The notes under the pieces were generated by a model. That model saw only the letters and a program-made list of their open reading frames with translations. It was not told the origin of the DNA and searched no databases. Below, in pieces: positions 1 to 8,435 of a DNA stretch of 64,000 bases (its first letter is position 1; each line of letters starts with the position of its first letter). A program made the translations under genes and the position numbers. Source of the DNA: Symploca sp. SIO1C2 (lineage in GTDB: Bacteria; Cyanobacteriota; Cyanobacteriia; Cyanobacteriales; Coleofasciculaceae); assembly GCA_010672925.1 (NCBI GenBank), contig JAAHFP010000013.1:124001-188000 (forward strand), in the 5' to 3' direction.

Positions 1-2
1 TA

Positions 3-215
3 GAGGAAGATTTGGAAAAACTTGTGGCTCAGGTGATTCCCATTTTATCGATTGATCAAGTAATTGTAGAGCGGGTTAGGGCAACTTCACCAGAGCAGCT
101 GGAAATCTCTATTAAAGGGATCGTCAAGAATGAGCTGCAAGCGATTGTTAATATAGGTGGCATCTTAGGTTTTGTTATTGGATTATTGCAGACCATTTTG
201 TTGTGGTTCAGATAG
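3..215 (+). CDS. DUF445 family membrane protein, C-terminal fragment
   Basis: The reading frame is open to the left edge, so the N-terminus lies outside the window. The remaining 70 or so residues end in a hydrophobic segment preceded by [19 protein letters not shown], which matches the conserved C-terminal end of DUF445 (YheB/YjiN-like) membrane proteins. In that family a long helical region is anchored by a C-terminal membrane helix. No function is established for the family. The internal TTG at 12 is only an apparent start. Confidence is moderate because little of the protein is visible. Confidence 0.6.
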   Translation, partial: EEDLEKLVAQVIPILSIDQVIVERVRATSPEQLEISIKGIVKNELQAIVNIGGILGFVIGLLQTILLWFR

Positions 216-278
216 AAAGGACAGACAAGATTCCTATGCCACGAAGTTGGATTTAATACTAAGGGAGTGTTAATTGAC

Positions 279-1127
279 TCAAATCTTGCCTGCATCTAAA
301 TTCCTCATAGCAGTTCCTAAATCATTGGTTAGCTGTTTAGCACTAGTTTTGGTGGATTTACTCAGATAATCTGCCACAGTTAGAGGACAACCAATATCAA
401 CTGTGACATCAGAACCCCGGTGGGGTACTAAATTGCTGTAACGAATGCTGATGGGCACAATTTTTAGCCCAATACCTGGTTCACTTGATTCAGTTTGTAG
501 AGCAATACGAGCCATACCAGGTTTGAGGGGGTGAAGTGTACCATCTTGGAAGATATTACCTTCCGGAAACATAACCAAGGCTTCACCATTGCGCAACAGT
601 TCGACACTATGACGGATACTACTAATTCCTGGACGTTTGGTATCAACAGGAAATCCTCCCATACGCCTGATAAACCAGCCCTGCAAACCATTACATTCAT
701 TTGCCGAAACCATAAACCGCAAGTCACGTCCAGTAACTGGTCTCCCAGCTGCATAAGGCATAACTAAAGCATCCCAGCGAGAGCGATGAGTTGGGGCTAA
801 GATAACTGGACCAGTCTTTGGTATATTCTCATGTCCTGTCACTTTCAGTTGCTTGAAGTACAAAGGCATAACAATACGACGCCCCAAAGGATAGAGAATA
901 GAAGCTAACCAATGATTAACATGGGAGTGAACAGGAGCGACTTTTGCCTGACTTAATTTCTTGATAGCCTTGGTTAAGAAACTGGTTTTCTTTGGGGAAA
1001 TTTTGGATATTTCTTTTTTGTCCTGATTAGAAACTGGTTGGGAGAGAATATTGGATTGGCTCTCTATAACTTGTGTTACTGGAGTTATGATTGCTGGGGC
1101 TTGTTCACGGAGGTTGAGTTGCATCAT
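279..1127 (-). CDS. 1-acyl-sn-glycerol-3-phosphate acyltransferase (PlsC family)
   Basis: A 282-residue LPLAT/PlsC-family protein. It should transfer an acyl group from acyl-ACP or acyl-CoA to lysophosphatidate at the membrane during phospholipid and glycolipid synthesis. The catalytic HX4D box is HRSRWD (residues 114-119). The substrate-binding block FPEG follows at 187-190, and a GGFPVD/KRPG segment lies between them. The first 65 residues are polar, lysine-rich and not part of the fold. They may be a real extension, or translation may begin further in. The gene stands alone on its strand, with repeats and a MITE upstream. The substrate is inferred from the family; several cyanobacterial PlsC paralogues differ in acyl specificity. 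Confidence 0.85.
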   Translation of the reverse strand: MMQLNLREQAPAIITPVTQVIESQSNILSQPVSNQDKKEISKISPKKTSFLTKAIKKLSQAKVAPVHSHVNHWLASILYPLGRRIVMPLYFKQLKVTGHENIPKTGPVILAPTHRSRWDALVMPYAAGRPVTGRDLRFMVSANECNGLQGWFIRRMGGFPVDTKRPGISSIRHSVELLRNGEALVMFPEGNIFQDGTLHPLKPGMARIALQTESSEPGIGLKIVPISIRYSNLVPHRGSDVTVDIGCPLTVADYLSKSTKTSAKQLTNDLGTAMRNLDAGKI

Positions 1128-1219
1128 CAGAAATTAATTTTTACAGCTTCAGAGTCTACACTCTTACCTTAGGTGTTATCTTCAACTCCTGTCTTAGGGG
1201 CAAGGGACACTTATGCCAG

Positions 1220-1262
1220 TGTCATTATTGGGGAATTGAGAATTGAGAATTTGAGAATGGGC
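1220..1262. repeat. Short GAGAATT-type repeat
   Basis: GAATTGAGAATTGAGAAT runs occur in the spacer between the acyltransferase and tadA. The same 7-nt motif recurs at 33842-33900 and 55262-55296. It is a short tandemly repeated (STRR-like) sequence with no coding content. Confidence 0.6.
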
Positions 1263-1286
1263 AATGGAACATGGGAAAGAAAGATT

Positions 1287-1383
1287 TATAGCAGTCGCTA
1301 GGGTGGTTAAGACATTCTTAGTTAAGGCAACTTAACAAGGGGCTGCCATCCTCTTTTCCTAATGGCCTTGGCGGTTGCTATCA
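1287..1383. mobile_element. MITE-like repeat, family A, copy 1
   Basis: A roughly 97-bp element with imperfect terminal inverted repeats: TATAGCAGTCGCTAGG on the left, and CCTTGGCGGTTGCTATCA on the right, whose complement is TGATAGCAACCGCCAAGG. It carries the internal signature TTAAGACATTCTTAG and AACAAGGGG. Two further copies lie at 21498-21581 (inverted) and 56089-56176. It encodes nothing itself, so it would be a non-autonomous element. Its right end overlaps the 3' end of tadA and supplies that gene's last codons and stop. Confidence 0.75.
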
Positions 1384-1904
1384 TATCGGGTCTCTGATCC
1401 TTTGTCCTTACTACGCCGTCGCTGGGCAAACCAATCTTGCAGCTGGTTTCGGCAAGCAGATTCCATAATTCCACCGAGGATAGGTAGTCGGTGGTTAGAG
1501 CAAGCGCTATCAGGAAGATTGGCAACAGTACGAATTGTGCCAGTTTTGGGATCGTCTACTCCATAAACCAGAAGAGCTAACCGTGCCAAAATGATAGCAC
1601 CGGTACACATCAAGCAAGGTTCAAGAGTTACATATAGGGTGCAGTTGTTGAGATGCCAGCTTTGTAAAGCCTGACCCGCAGCACGTAGAGCAAGAATTTC
1701 TGCATGAGCTGTTGGATCTTGATCTCGCTCTCTACGATTAGTGGCTTCTGCAATTAATTTACCGGTATCATCAACAACTACAGCCCCCACTGGTACTTCT
1801 CCTGCTTCCCCAGCTTCTTGAGCCAGGTTTAGGGCATAGCTCATCCATTTCCTGTGCATCAGATACACAGGAGCTTCAATAGCTGCTGTTGTATGTTCAA
1901 ACAT
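1359..1904 (-). CDS. tadA: tRNA-specific adenosine deaminase TadA
   Basis: A 181-residue cytidine/deoxycytidylate deaminase-fold enzyme that converts A34 of tRNA-Arg(ACG) to inosine, needed to read CGU/CGC/CGA codons. The zinc-binding catalytic motif HAE is at residues 67-69, with Glu69 as proton shuttle. The second zinc motif PCLMC is at 96-100 (Cys97, Cys100). The fold is complete and of usual length up to about residue 165. The C-terminal tail DSNRQGH and the stop codon are encoded by the inverted end of the family A MITE, so the ancestral 3' end was replaced or extended. The upstream spacer (1905-2077) holds only repeats and a possible promoter. Confidence 0.92.
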   Translation of the reverse strand: MFEHTTAAIEAPVYLMHRKWMSYALNLAQEAGEAGEVPVGAVVVDDTGKLIAEATNRRERDQDPTAHAEILALRAAGQALQSWHLNNCTLYVTLEPCLMCTGAIILARLALLVYGVDDPKTGTIRTVANLPDSACSNHRLPILGGIMESACRNQLQDWFAQRRRSKDKGSETRYDSNRQGH

Positions 1905-1910
1905 CTTTTG

Positions 1911-1958
1911 AGGCAGGAGTCAGAAGGTAGGAGGCAGAAGGCAGGAGGCAGGGGGCAG
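1911..1958. repeat. GGCAGGA/GGCAGAA tandem repeat
   Basis: Tandem 7-nt units GGCAGGA and GGCAGAA lie between tadA and the glutaredoxin gene. The same array type recurs at 10860-10900, 16282-16401 (opposite strand) and 57688-57750. It is STRR-like and non-coding. Confidence 0.7.
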
Positions 1959-2077
1959 GGGTACTCTAGATGAAAAAATTTTTTTCACCACTAGGTAATG
2001 AAAGTAGGAACACTCCTGTTCCCTATTCCCTGTTCCCTGTTCCCTACTTTCCAGTCAAGAGATTCCGAGAGAAGTGA

Positions 2078-2389
2078 CTAAGCTCCTTCCATAAGGAGAG
2101 GATCTAACCCACCCTTTTTGTCTAATTCATGGATTTCGCTACAACCACCAATATGCTGGTCATTGATAAAAATTTGTGGAAGTGTTCGACTGCCGTTAGC
2201 ACGTTCTGCCATTTTGTCTCTAGCAGCTTCATCGCCGTCTATTTTATACTCCGTGTAGTTGACCCCCTTCAACGATAACAACATTTTTGCTCTGATACAG
2301 AAAGGACAAGTTTGCCAAGTGTAGATCTCGACATTAGCCTTGATATTTTCTGGATGCCGTCCTAAAAGATTATTAAGAGAGTCAAGCAT
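2078..2389 (-). CDS. grxC: Glutaredoxin 3 (GrxC type)
   Basis: A 103-residue dithiol glutaredoxin. It reduces protein disulfides and glutathione mixed disulfides in the cytosol using glutathione. The active site CPFC is at residues 28-31, followed by the cis-proline loop RTLPQIF and the glutathione-binding GGCSEI segment. Start choice: the ATG at 2389 follows an AAGGAC ribosome-binding site and gives the usual family length. The frame stays open to 2539, but the extra 50 residues resemble no glutaredoxin and overlap the promoter region. It stands alone on its strand. Confidence 0.9.
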   Translation of the reverse strand: MLDSLNNLLGRHPENIKANVEIYTWQTCPFCIRAKMLLSLKGVNYTEYKIDGDEAARDKMAERANGSRTLPQIFINDQHIGGCSEIHELDKKGGLDPLLMEGA

Positions 2390-2773
2390 TTTGTCCTTAC
2401 TCCGCCAATTCCATTTCTTATCTATCCTAGCAAAAATAATACTATAGGATAAAAGAGCTTTCCCCTTCAGCGAAGAGATGAAATCTGGACGAGAGGGTTG
2501 AACCTCTTGCATTTCGTATCCATCTCTACAGAGATTCACTTAAACTATAAATGAGTTATCAACTATTCTGGGCATAGACTAGCAAAATCGAGGAGGTGAG
2601 TCAACTTTGTAGAGAATAAATTTCCCCCTAGTCTGGGAATAGTTTTAAAGATTACCGAAAAAATTTATACACCTAATATTTAACCAAATTATATAGTAAA
2701 AAGGTGTTGCACCGTACTCCTCCTGATCCAGTAGCAACATCAGTTGAAAATCCCCTATTTTTCGAGAGGGGAG
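2390..2773. other. Intergenic region between grxC and the MHYT kinase
   Basis: Divergent spacer of about 380 bases. It must hold promoters for grxC (minus) and the kinase (plus). AT-rich tracts occur around 2640-2700. I see no RNA gene, tandem repeat or convincing small ORF in it. Confidence 0.4.
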
Positions 2774-4999
2774 ATGTCACAAACAATAAGTCTTTTTACT
2801 CAAAGATGCGACATGAGCCAAAATATACAAGCAGTCATTACTAGTACTTATGATCTGCGCCTGGTGATGCTTTCATTCCTTATTGCTGTAATTGCCTCTT
2901 ACACCGCTCTAGAGCTTGCAGGTCGAGTAAAATCCACTTCAGGAAAGACACGATTCAGCTGGCTGCTTGGTGGTGCTGTTGCTATGGGAACGGGGATTTG
3001 GTCGATGCACTTTATTGGTATGCTCGCCTTTAATTTACCCCAACCTGTCACTTATAATCTACTGACAACCCTACTTTCTCTGTTGGATGTCATTATTACC
3101 TCTGGTATGGCATTGTTGTTGGTGAGTTCCTCTACTTTGAACTGGCTACGGTTGCTAAATAGTAGTGTTTTCATGGGGTTGGCAATTGCCTCAATGCACT
3201 ACATCGGCATGGCAGGGATGCAGGTTAGTCATGGAATTATTCAGTACAATCCTTGGGTGGTAGGATTGTCAGTCGAGATCGGCATCTTTGCTTCTTTTGC
3301 TGCATTATGGTTAACTTTTCGGCTGCGGGATGAAACAACGGAGACTCTGAATGGGTACAAACTTGGTAGTGCCATGATTATGGGAATTGCGATTAGTGGT
3401 ATGCACTACACTGGTATGGCTGCTGCTAGTTTCCTTGAAGTAGAAGAATTAACCACCATCGTACCCAATAAATTCAATAACTCCCTGCTGGCTAGTGGAA
3501 TTGGTTTGACTAACCTGCTCATCTTAGGTTTAACCATACTTTCGGTGATATTCGATCAGCGACTAGCAGCACAATCAGCTCGTGAAGAAATATTACAAGA
3601 AAGTGAGAAACATTTTCGGATGCTGATCCGTGAGATGCCGATAGGTGTGTTATTGCTAACTCCAGACTTAAAAATTATTGTTAGTAACCAAGCAGCGATT
3701 GATCTGTTGGGGATCAAAGACTCGCAAGTGTTAGAGTTGGGGTTGGTGTTAAAGGAGGGTGGTACGCCTTTTTCCCCAGAGAGTTTGCCCATGCAGCAGG
3801 TACTTGCCACTTGCCAACCTGTACACCATGTTACTATCGGCATTGATTGTGCTCTGAGCCAAACTCCGCGATGGTTGCTCGTCAATGCGGACCCCCAGCT
3901 TTCAGCGGAAGGTACAGTAGAGCGTATAGTCTGCACCTTCAGCAACATTACTCCTGCTAAGCAAGCAGAGTCAGCATTACGGCTCTCAGAAACACGAGAA
4001 AGAGAAAAAGCAACCCAACTATCTGCTGCTATACAGAAGTTGAAACAAACCCAAGCAAAGTTAGTTCAGACGGAAAAAATGTTCAGCTTAGGACAACTTG
4101 TCGCTGGGGTTGCTCACGAAATCAACAATCCCGTTAACTTCATTTACGGTAACTTGACCTATGTCAGTGAATACGCCTCTAACTTACTGGAATTAGTCCA
4201 GCTCTATCAACAGCATTACCCCCATCCTAACCCCAACATTCAACAGCAAACCGAGGCCATAGAGTTGGACTTCCTGAAAGAAGATTTACCTAAGTTGCTG
4301 GGGTCAATGAAAATTGGTACTGAGCGTATTCGTCAAATAGTTTTGAGCTTAAGAAACTTCTCCCGCTATGACGAAGCAGAAATGAAATTAGTTGATATTC
4401 ATCAGGGGATTGATAGCACCTTATTAATCCTCGGACATCGACTCAAAGCGATGGAAGATAATGCACGTATTGAAGTAATTAAAGACTATGGTGATTTGCC
4501 TTTGATAGAATGCTACCCCGGACAGCTCAATCAAGTATTTATGAACATTCTCAGCAATGGGATTGATGCTTTGGAAGAAGCAAGAGCTAAGGAACAAAAA
4601 ACAACAGAGGAAAAAAAATCTCCACTCTCTTATCAAAGCGATCGCCAATTTCCTTGTATTTGGATTCGCACCTTACGGAGTGGTGATCTACACTCCCCTC
4701 AAAAAGCAATAGACAATGGACAACCTGCTCCAGCAGACTGTGAAAATGAGACAGATAGTATTCTAATTTCTATAGCTGATAATGGTTCAGGTATGGCTGC
4801 TGCCATCCAGAAGCAACTATTTGATCCATTTTTCACCACTAAATCAGTTGGTAAGGGAACTGGTTTGGGACTAGCCATCAGCTATCAAATTATTGTAGAA
4901 AAGCATGGGGGAGCTATCTGGTGTGAGTCAGAATTGGGAGTAGGTACTGAGTTTTGGATTAAGATTCCAGTAAAGCGGAATTCCATACCAGTCGGTTAA
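2774..4999 (+). CDS. MHYT-domain sensor histidine kinase
   Basis: An integral-membrane two-component sensor kinase of about 741 residues. The N-terminal third is an MHYT sensor domain: seven hydrophobic segments with the repeated signature seen as MHFIGM, MHYIGM and MHYTGM. The family is thought to bind copper and sense a diatomic gas such as O2, CO or NO; that is inference. A PAS-like region and a coiled coil follow, then a phosphoacceptor domain with AHEINNPVNF, and an ATPase domain with DNGSGM and GKGTGLGLAI. About 45 polar residues are inserted between the N and G1 boxes of the ATPase domain. Start choice: the ATG at 2774 follows GAGAGGGGAG. A TTG at 2744 and an ATG at 2813 are alternatives. 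No cognate response regulator is adjacent. Confidence 0.88.
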   Translation: MSQTISLFTQRCDMSQNIQAVITSTYDLRLVMLSFLIAVIASYTALELAGRVKSTSGKTRFSWLLGGAVAMGTGIWSMHFIGMLAFNLPQPVTYNLLTTLLSLLDVIITSGMALLLVSSSTLNWLRLLNSSVFMGLAIASMHYIGMAGMQVSHGIIQYNPWVVGLSVEIGIFASFAALWLTFRLRDETTETLNGYKLGSAMIMGIAISGMHYTGMAAASFLEVEELTTIVPNKFNNSLLASGIGLTNLLILGLTILSVIFDQRLAAQSAREEILQESEKHFRMLIREMPIGVLLLTPDLKIIVSNQAAIDLLGIKDSQVLELGLVLKEGGTPFSPESLPMQQVLATCQPVHHVTIGIDCALSQTPRWLLVNADPQLSAEGTVERIVCTFSNITPAKQAESALRLSETREREKATQLSAAIQKLKQTQAKLVQTEKMFSLGQLVAGVAHEINNPVNFIYGNLTYVSEYASNLLELVQLYQQHYPHPNPNIQQQTEAIELDFLKEDLPKLLGSMKIGTERIRQIVLSLRNFSRYDEAEMKLVDIHQGIDSTLLILGHRLKAMEDNARIEVIKDYGDLPLIECYPGQLNQVFMNILSNGIDALEEARAKEQKTTEEKKSPLSYQSDRQFPCIWIRTLRSGDLHSPQKAIDNGQPAPADCENETDSILISIADNGSGMAAAIQKQLFDPFFTTKSVGKGTGLGLAISYQIIVEKHGGAIWCESELGVGTEFWIKIPVKRNSIPVG

Positions 5000-5049
5000 G
5001 CAAAATTATGAGAAAATTGAATATGAATAGTTTAAAAGTGTAAAAAACT

Positions 5050-5697
5050 GTGAACGATAATTACGATTCAGACATTCGGCAAAAAATCAAGCTAACCAAT
5101 GCTGAGCAGCTTTACCAGATTGAGAATGAGAGTGGGCAACCCATCGATTACGATAAAGCTAGTGGAAGGCAGCTATTCAATCATTACCGCCACAACCTTA
5201 CTAATTATGATCAGGTTCTTGACAATGTTCGTGATCAGCAGGGCTACCTGACGGGCAGACAAGAAAAGAAAGCAGCTGTTGGAGCTGCTGAACAGGTGAT
5301 TGAAGAATACCGTAACGAACACGTTAAGGTTATTCAGGATAGCCAAAAAAAAGGGAAAGTGCTCAAAAATCTCATGCAAAAAGCTGGAGTTAGCACTGCT
5401 TCTGCTCTATCCCAATTACTCGATACCTGGTCGGATAAAATCAAACAGTTGGCTAAACTAGAGAATAGTCAACGCACTTTACAAGTTTGGAACGATACTT
5501 ATCGAGTTCAGCGTGAGTTAGTTAAGAAGCTGCTAATTGATGAGGGTGTCTCTGAAAATACCCTTGAAAAGGTCAATAAAATTTACAGCACTCGCTCTAC
5601 TAATAAAGCAGTTGAATTTGCCTCAGATCTGTTCAACTTAGAGAAATCTGAAATTCTACGCTTGCTCAAGTCGGCTATTCGGTATACTAAACTTTGA
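5050..5697 (+). CDS. Hypothetical protein, first gene of a GIY-YIG operon
   Basis: I do not recognise this 215-residue protein. It is soluble, charged and predicted largely helical, with a lysine/glutamate-rich central part (residues 70-130) and no signal peptide or membrane segment. The start is GTG, with the frame closed just upstream. The next gene begins 14 bases after its stop, and a GIY-YIG protein follows that with a 2-base gap, so the three look like one transcript. Possibilities are a regulator or partner of the nuclease-like protein, or part of a mobile or defence module. Nothing in the sequence decides between them. Confidence 0.6.
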   Translation: MNDNYDSDIRQKIKLTNAEQLYQIENESGQPIDYDKASGRQLFNHYRHNLTNYDQVLDNVRDQQGYLTGRQEKKAAVGAAEQVIEEYRNEHVKVIQDSQKKGKVLKNLMQKAGVSTASALSQLLDTWSDKIKQLAKLENSQRTLQVWNDTYRVQRELVKKLLIDEGVSENTLEKVNKIYSTRSTNKAVEFASDLFNLEKSEILRLLKSAIRYTKL

Positions 5698-5711
5698 CTG
5701 GGAGCGACATA

Positions 5712-6041
5712 ATGAAAATACAGGAAATTAAGCAGGAAGTCTTGAGCTTGACCTGTACCAGCACCACTCAGCAACTCAGGAAAGAACGTCCTGATCTAAC
5801 TAAGGGTCGGGACTTGCGTTACAAAAGAGAATGGACAGATATCTGGGAAAAACTCAAGATATTACGGCTTCAAGAGGAGGATCTGTCTCTCGAGGATCTT
5901 GAGCAGTCTGAGAAAATGCTCCAGGAGTCTCTGTTGAAGATCGGTCGTATTGCAGGATTAAGCGATGATAAGATTGAGATTGATTGGCAGCGTATTCAGC
6001 TTGAAGCACAGTTTGGAGACGTGCATATAGAAGAGTTATAA
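5712..6041 (+). CDS. Hypothetical protein, second gene of a GIY-YIG operon
   Basis: A 109-residue charged, apparently helical protein of unknown family. The ATG at 5712 follows a GGGAG ribosome-binding site. The longer TTG start at 5694 would overlap the upstream stop and lacks such a site. The stop is followed after 2 bases by the ATG of the GIY-YIG gene, suggesting translational coupling. The middle (residues 45-85) has regular leucine/glutamate spacing compatible with a coiled coil. It is probably a small partner or antidote-like protein of its neighbours, which is inference from context only. Confidence 0.6.
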   Translation: MKIQEIKQEVLSLTCTSTTQQLRKERPDLTKGRDLRYKREWTDIWEKLKILRLQEEDLSLEDLEQSEKMLQESLLKIGRIAGLSDDKIEIDWQRIQLEAQFGDVHIEEL

Positions 6042-6043
6042 AT

Positions 6044-6322
6044 ATGCTTCCTCTCGATAAACTAAAATGCCTGCCCAAAACCAGCGGCATCTACAAAGTT
6101 CTAGATGCTAAGGGGAATGTTATTTATGTAGGGCAGGCCAAAAATATTCATAGCCGATGGAATAATGGTCATCACAAGCTCAGCCAAATTCTTGCCGAAT
6201 GCGGTTTAGCTGCTAGGATTGATTGGGTTGAAATTCCTGAATGGTTGCTCAATCGCGCTGAAAATGCCGCAGTCTCTTTCTACAAACCAAAACTCAACTC
6301 AAAGACGCCTCCTGTGGTTTAG
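6044..6322 (+). CDS. Small GIY-YIG domain protein (putative nuclease)
   Basis: A 92-residue protein that is essentially one GIY-YIG domain. Visible motifs are GIY (residues 15-17), YVG (28-30), the catalytic-type Arg38, Glu73 in RAENAA, and the KPKLN terminus with Asn85. All catalytic positions of the fold appear to be kept, so metal-dependent phosphodiester cleavage is plausible. Such domains occur in UvrC, homing endonucleases, restriction enzymes and small stand-alone nucleases. No DNA-binding domain is attached, so targeting may come from the two upstream proteins. It is the last gene of the apparent three-gene operon. Confidence 0.75.
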   Translation: MLPLDKLKCLPKTSGIYKVLDAKGNVIYVGQAKNIHSRWNNGHHKLSQILAECGLAARIDWVEIPEWLLNRAENAAVSFYKPKLNSKTPPVV

Positions 6323-6506
6323 CTAATAGCTGGAGCGTAATAGTTGACGAAGAATGCGCTATCTGTTGGGTACTAATTTTTATGTAATTTATTGAAACGG
6401 TCGTTCAGCTTTAATACGCGATCGCTCATTACTAAATTTAGTTCCACTTCAACACGAGTATACAATCTAGAAGACTATTCAACAGTTCCGCCACATCCAA
6501 TCCGCT

Positions 6507-7721
6507 ATGCCCAAGCCCATTATTCCCCGCATTGAACAACTAAGAGTCAAAAATTATCGTGCTTTGCGCGACCTGGAACTAAAAAATATTACACCACTGA
6601 CAGTCTTGTTAGGGCCTAATGGCAGTGGGAAGTCCACCATTTTTGATATATTTGCCTTTCTGTCCGAATGCTTTCAATTTGGCTTACGTCGTGCTTGGGA
6701 TCGGCGTGGGCGGTTTCGAGAAATGCGAACTCGGGGGCAAGAAGGACCAATATCCTTTGAATTGAAATATCGGGAAGAGCCACAAGCTCCCATCATCACC
6801 TACTACCTAGCAATTGATGAAGGTTCTCGCGGTCCTTATGTCGTAGAAGAATCTCTACAATGGCGACGAGGGGAACAAGGTAAGCCTTTTCAGTTTTTAA
6901 ACTTTAAAGAGGGAGTAGGTGAAGTCATTAGTGGTGAGATGCCAGAAAAGGAAGATGAACGCATTACCCAACAACTCGACTCTCCTGATATTTTGGCAGT
7001 TAATACTTTAGGACAATTTGCCAGTAATCCACGGGTGAGTGCTCTCCGTCGATTTATCAGCGGTTGGTATCTGTCTTATCTCACTACAGATTATGCTCGT
7101 GGCACTACCGAAGCTGGCCCTCAAGAAAGGCTCTCTGAAACGGGTGATAACCTCCCCAATGTGATTCAATATCTCAAAGAGCAGTATCCGGATCACCTTG
7201 AAAAAATGTTGACAACCCTTACTTCTCGGATTCCCCGCCTGGAAAGTATCAATGCCGAGATGATGCAGGATGGGCGATTGCTCTTACAAGTCAAAGATGC
7301 CCCATTTCAAAAACCCATTTTGGCTAAATTTGCCTCAGATGGCACTATTAAAATGCTTGCCTATTTGATGGTTCTATATGATCCTGATCCCCCTCAACTT
7401 ATCGGCATTGAAGAACCAGAAAACCATCTCCATCCCCGCTTGTTACCTGAGCTAGCTGAAGAGTGCCGGACTGTATCTGGGCAGAGCCAGTTAATGGTAA
7501 CAACTCACTCGCCTCACTTTGTCGATGCTCTGCGATCTCAAGAACTTTGGGTACTCTATCGGGATGAATATGGCTTCACTCAAGCTAAAAGTGCTGCTGA
7601 TATGCTCGGCATTCCTCAATTGATGGCTGAAGGTGCAACCTTGGGCAACCTCTGGATGGAGGGATACTTTGAATTTGGTGATCCCCTCAAGAATCAGGGA
7701 GCACCCAGAACTAAACTTTAG
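6507..7721 (+). CDS. OLD-like AAA ATPase (AAA_21 type)
   Basis: A 404-residue ABC/SMC-type ATPase. The N-terminal LRVKNYRAL strand leads into Walker [10 protein letters not shown] (residues 36-44). The C-terminal half carries Walker B with the signature [14 protein letters not shown] and the switch segment [11 protein letters not shown]. This architecture is shared by the ATPase subunits of OLD-like, RloA-like and PARIS AriA-type anti-phage modules and by RecF relatives. The partner gene starts 18 bases downstream and encodes a DUF4276 protein. The expected role is an ATP-dependent sensor controlling a toprim-like effector; this is inferred from architecture. Confidence 0.85.
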   Translation: MPKPIIPRIEQLRVKNYRALRDLELKNITPLTVLLGPNGSGKSTIFDIFAFLSECFQFGLRRAWDRRGRFREMRTRGQEGPISFELKYREEPQAPIITYYLAIDEGSRGPYVVEESLQWRRGEQGKPFQFLNFKEGVGEVISGEMPEKEDERITQQLDSPDILAVNTLGQFASNPRVSALRRFISGWYLSYLTTDYARGTTEAGPQERLSETGDNLPNVIQYLKEQYPDHLEKMLTTLTSRIPRLESINAEMMQDGRLLLQVKDAPFQKPILAKFASDGTIKMLAYLMVLYDPDPPQLIGIEEPENHLHPRLLPELAEECRTVSGQSQLMVTTHSPHFVDALRSQELWVLYRDEYGFTQAKSAADMLGIPQLMAEGATLGNLWMEGYFEFGDPLKNQGAPRTKL

Positions 7722-7738
7722 AATTTATAATCCACGTA

Positions 7739-8359
7739 ATGATATCGCATTTAGAAGTTTTAGTAGAAGAATATTCAGCAGAAGTCGCCCTTGAAATCCT
7801 ATTACCCAAAATTCTACCGTCTCATGTTGAGTTTGAAATTCGTTCGTTCCAAGGTAAAAAAGATTTGCTAAAGAAACTCCCTCAGCGACTCCAAGGTTAT
7901 CGCTCTTGGTTACCAGATGATTGGCGGATTGTTGTCCTTTGTGATCGTGATAATGAGAATTGCCAAGACCTGAAAAAAACCCTTGAGGAATATGCTATTT
8001 GCAGCGGATTTACTACTAAGTCGAGTGCTTCGAGCAAACAATTTACTATTCTCAATCGAATTGCGATCGAAGAGCTTGAAGCCTGGTTTCTAGGAGACGC
8101 AACTGCGATCCATCAAGCATATCCCAAAGTTGTCCCAAACTTTGTAACCAAACAGCGCTATCGTAATCCTGATGCTATCAAAGGAGGAACTTGGGAAGCT
8201 TTGGAAGCTTTGTTACAAGGGAAGGGATACCATCAAGGTGGTTTGAATAAAGTTGAAGTTGCTCGAACAATTTCTGAATATATGCAACCTCAGAATAATC
8301 GCTCACCTAGTTTTCAGTGTTTTTACTCTGGGATACAAGAGATTATTGAACAAAACTGA
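7739..8359 (+). CDS. DUF4276 family protein (toprim-like), partner of the ATPase
   Basis: A 206-residue protein resembling DUF4276. It begins with a strand and acidic turn (LEVLVEEYSAE, Glu10/Glu11), continues with VVLCDRDNENC (a D-x-D), and has the family-typical IEELEAWFLGD segment. This order of acidic residues fits a toprim-like metal site. It follows the AAA ATPase by 18 bases on the same strand, the usual arrangement of two-gene ATPase plus DUF4276 cassettes. Those cassettes are suspected to act in defence or DNA repair. The nuclease activity and target are not established. Confidence 0.75.
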   Translation: MISHLEVLVEEYSAEVALEILLPKILPSHVEFEIRSFQGKKDLLKKLPQRLQGYRSWLPDDWRIVVLCDRDNENCQDLKKTLEEYAICSGFTTKSSASSKQFTILNRIAIEELEAWFLGDATAIHQAYPKVVPNFVTKQRYRNPDAIKGGTWEALEALLQGKGYHQGGLNKVEVARTISEYMQPQNNRSPSFQCFYSGIQEIIEQN

Positions 8360-8390
8360 ATTTCTCAATCTGGTTTGAAATTTTAGGTAG

Positions 8391-8410
8391 GGGCGCACCG
8401 ACGTGCGCCC
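8391..8410. repeat. Palindromic hairpin repeat, copy 1
   Basis: GGGCGCACCGACGTGCGCCC forms a perfect 8-bp stem with a CGAC loop. The exact reverse complement, including flanking GTAG and T, lies at 15531-15550. Here it separates the convergent DUF4276 and nirA genes, where it could end transcription from both sides. It lacks a U-run. Confidence 0.8.
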
Positions 8411-8435
8411 TCAACTGATTGACATTAAGTTACTT

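Noticed and set aside
464-767. ORFs of 96 and 78 residues within the acyltransferase gene
   Set aside because: They lie in other frames of a well-supported PlsC coding sequence.
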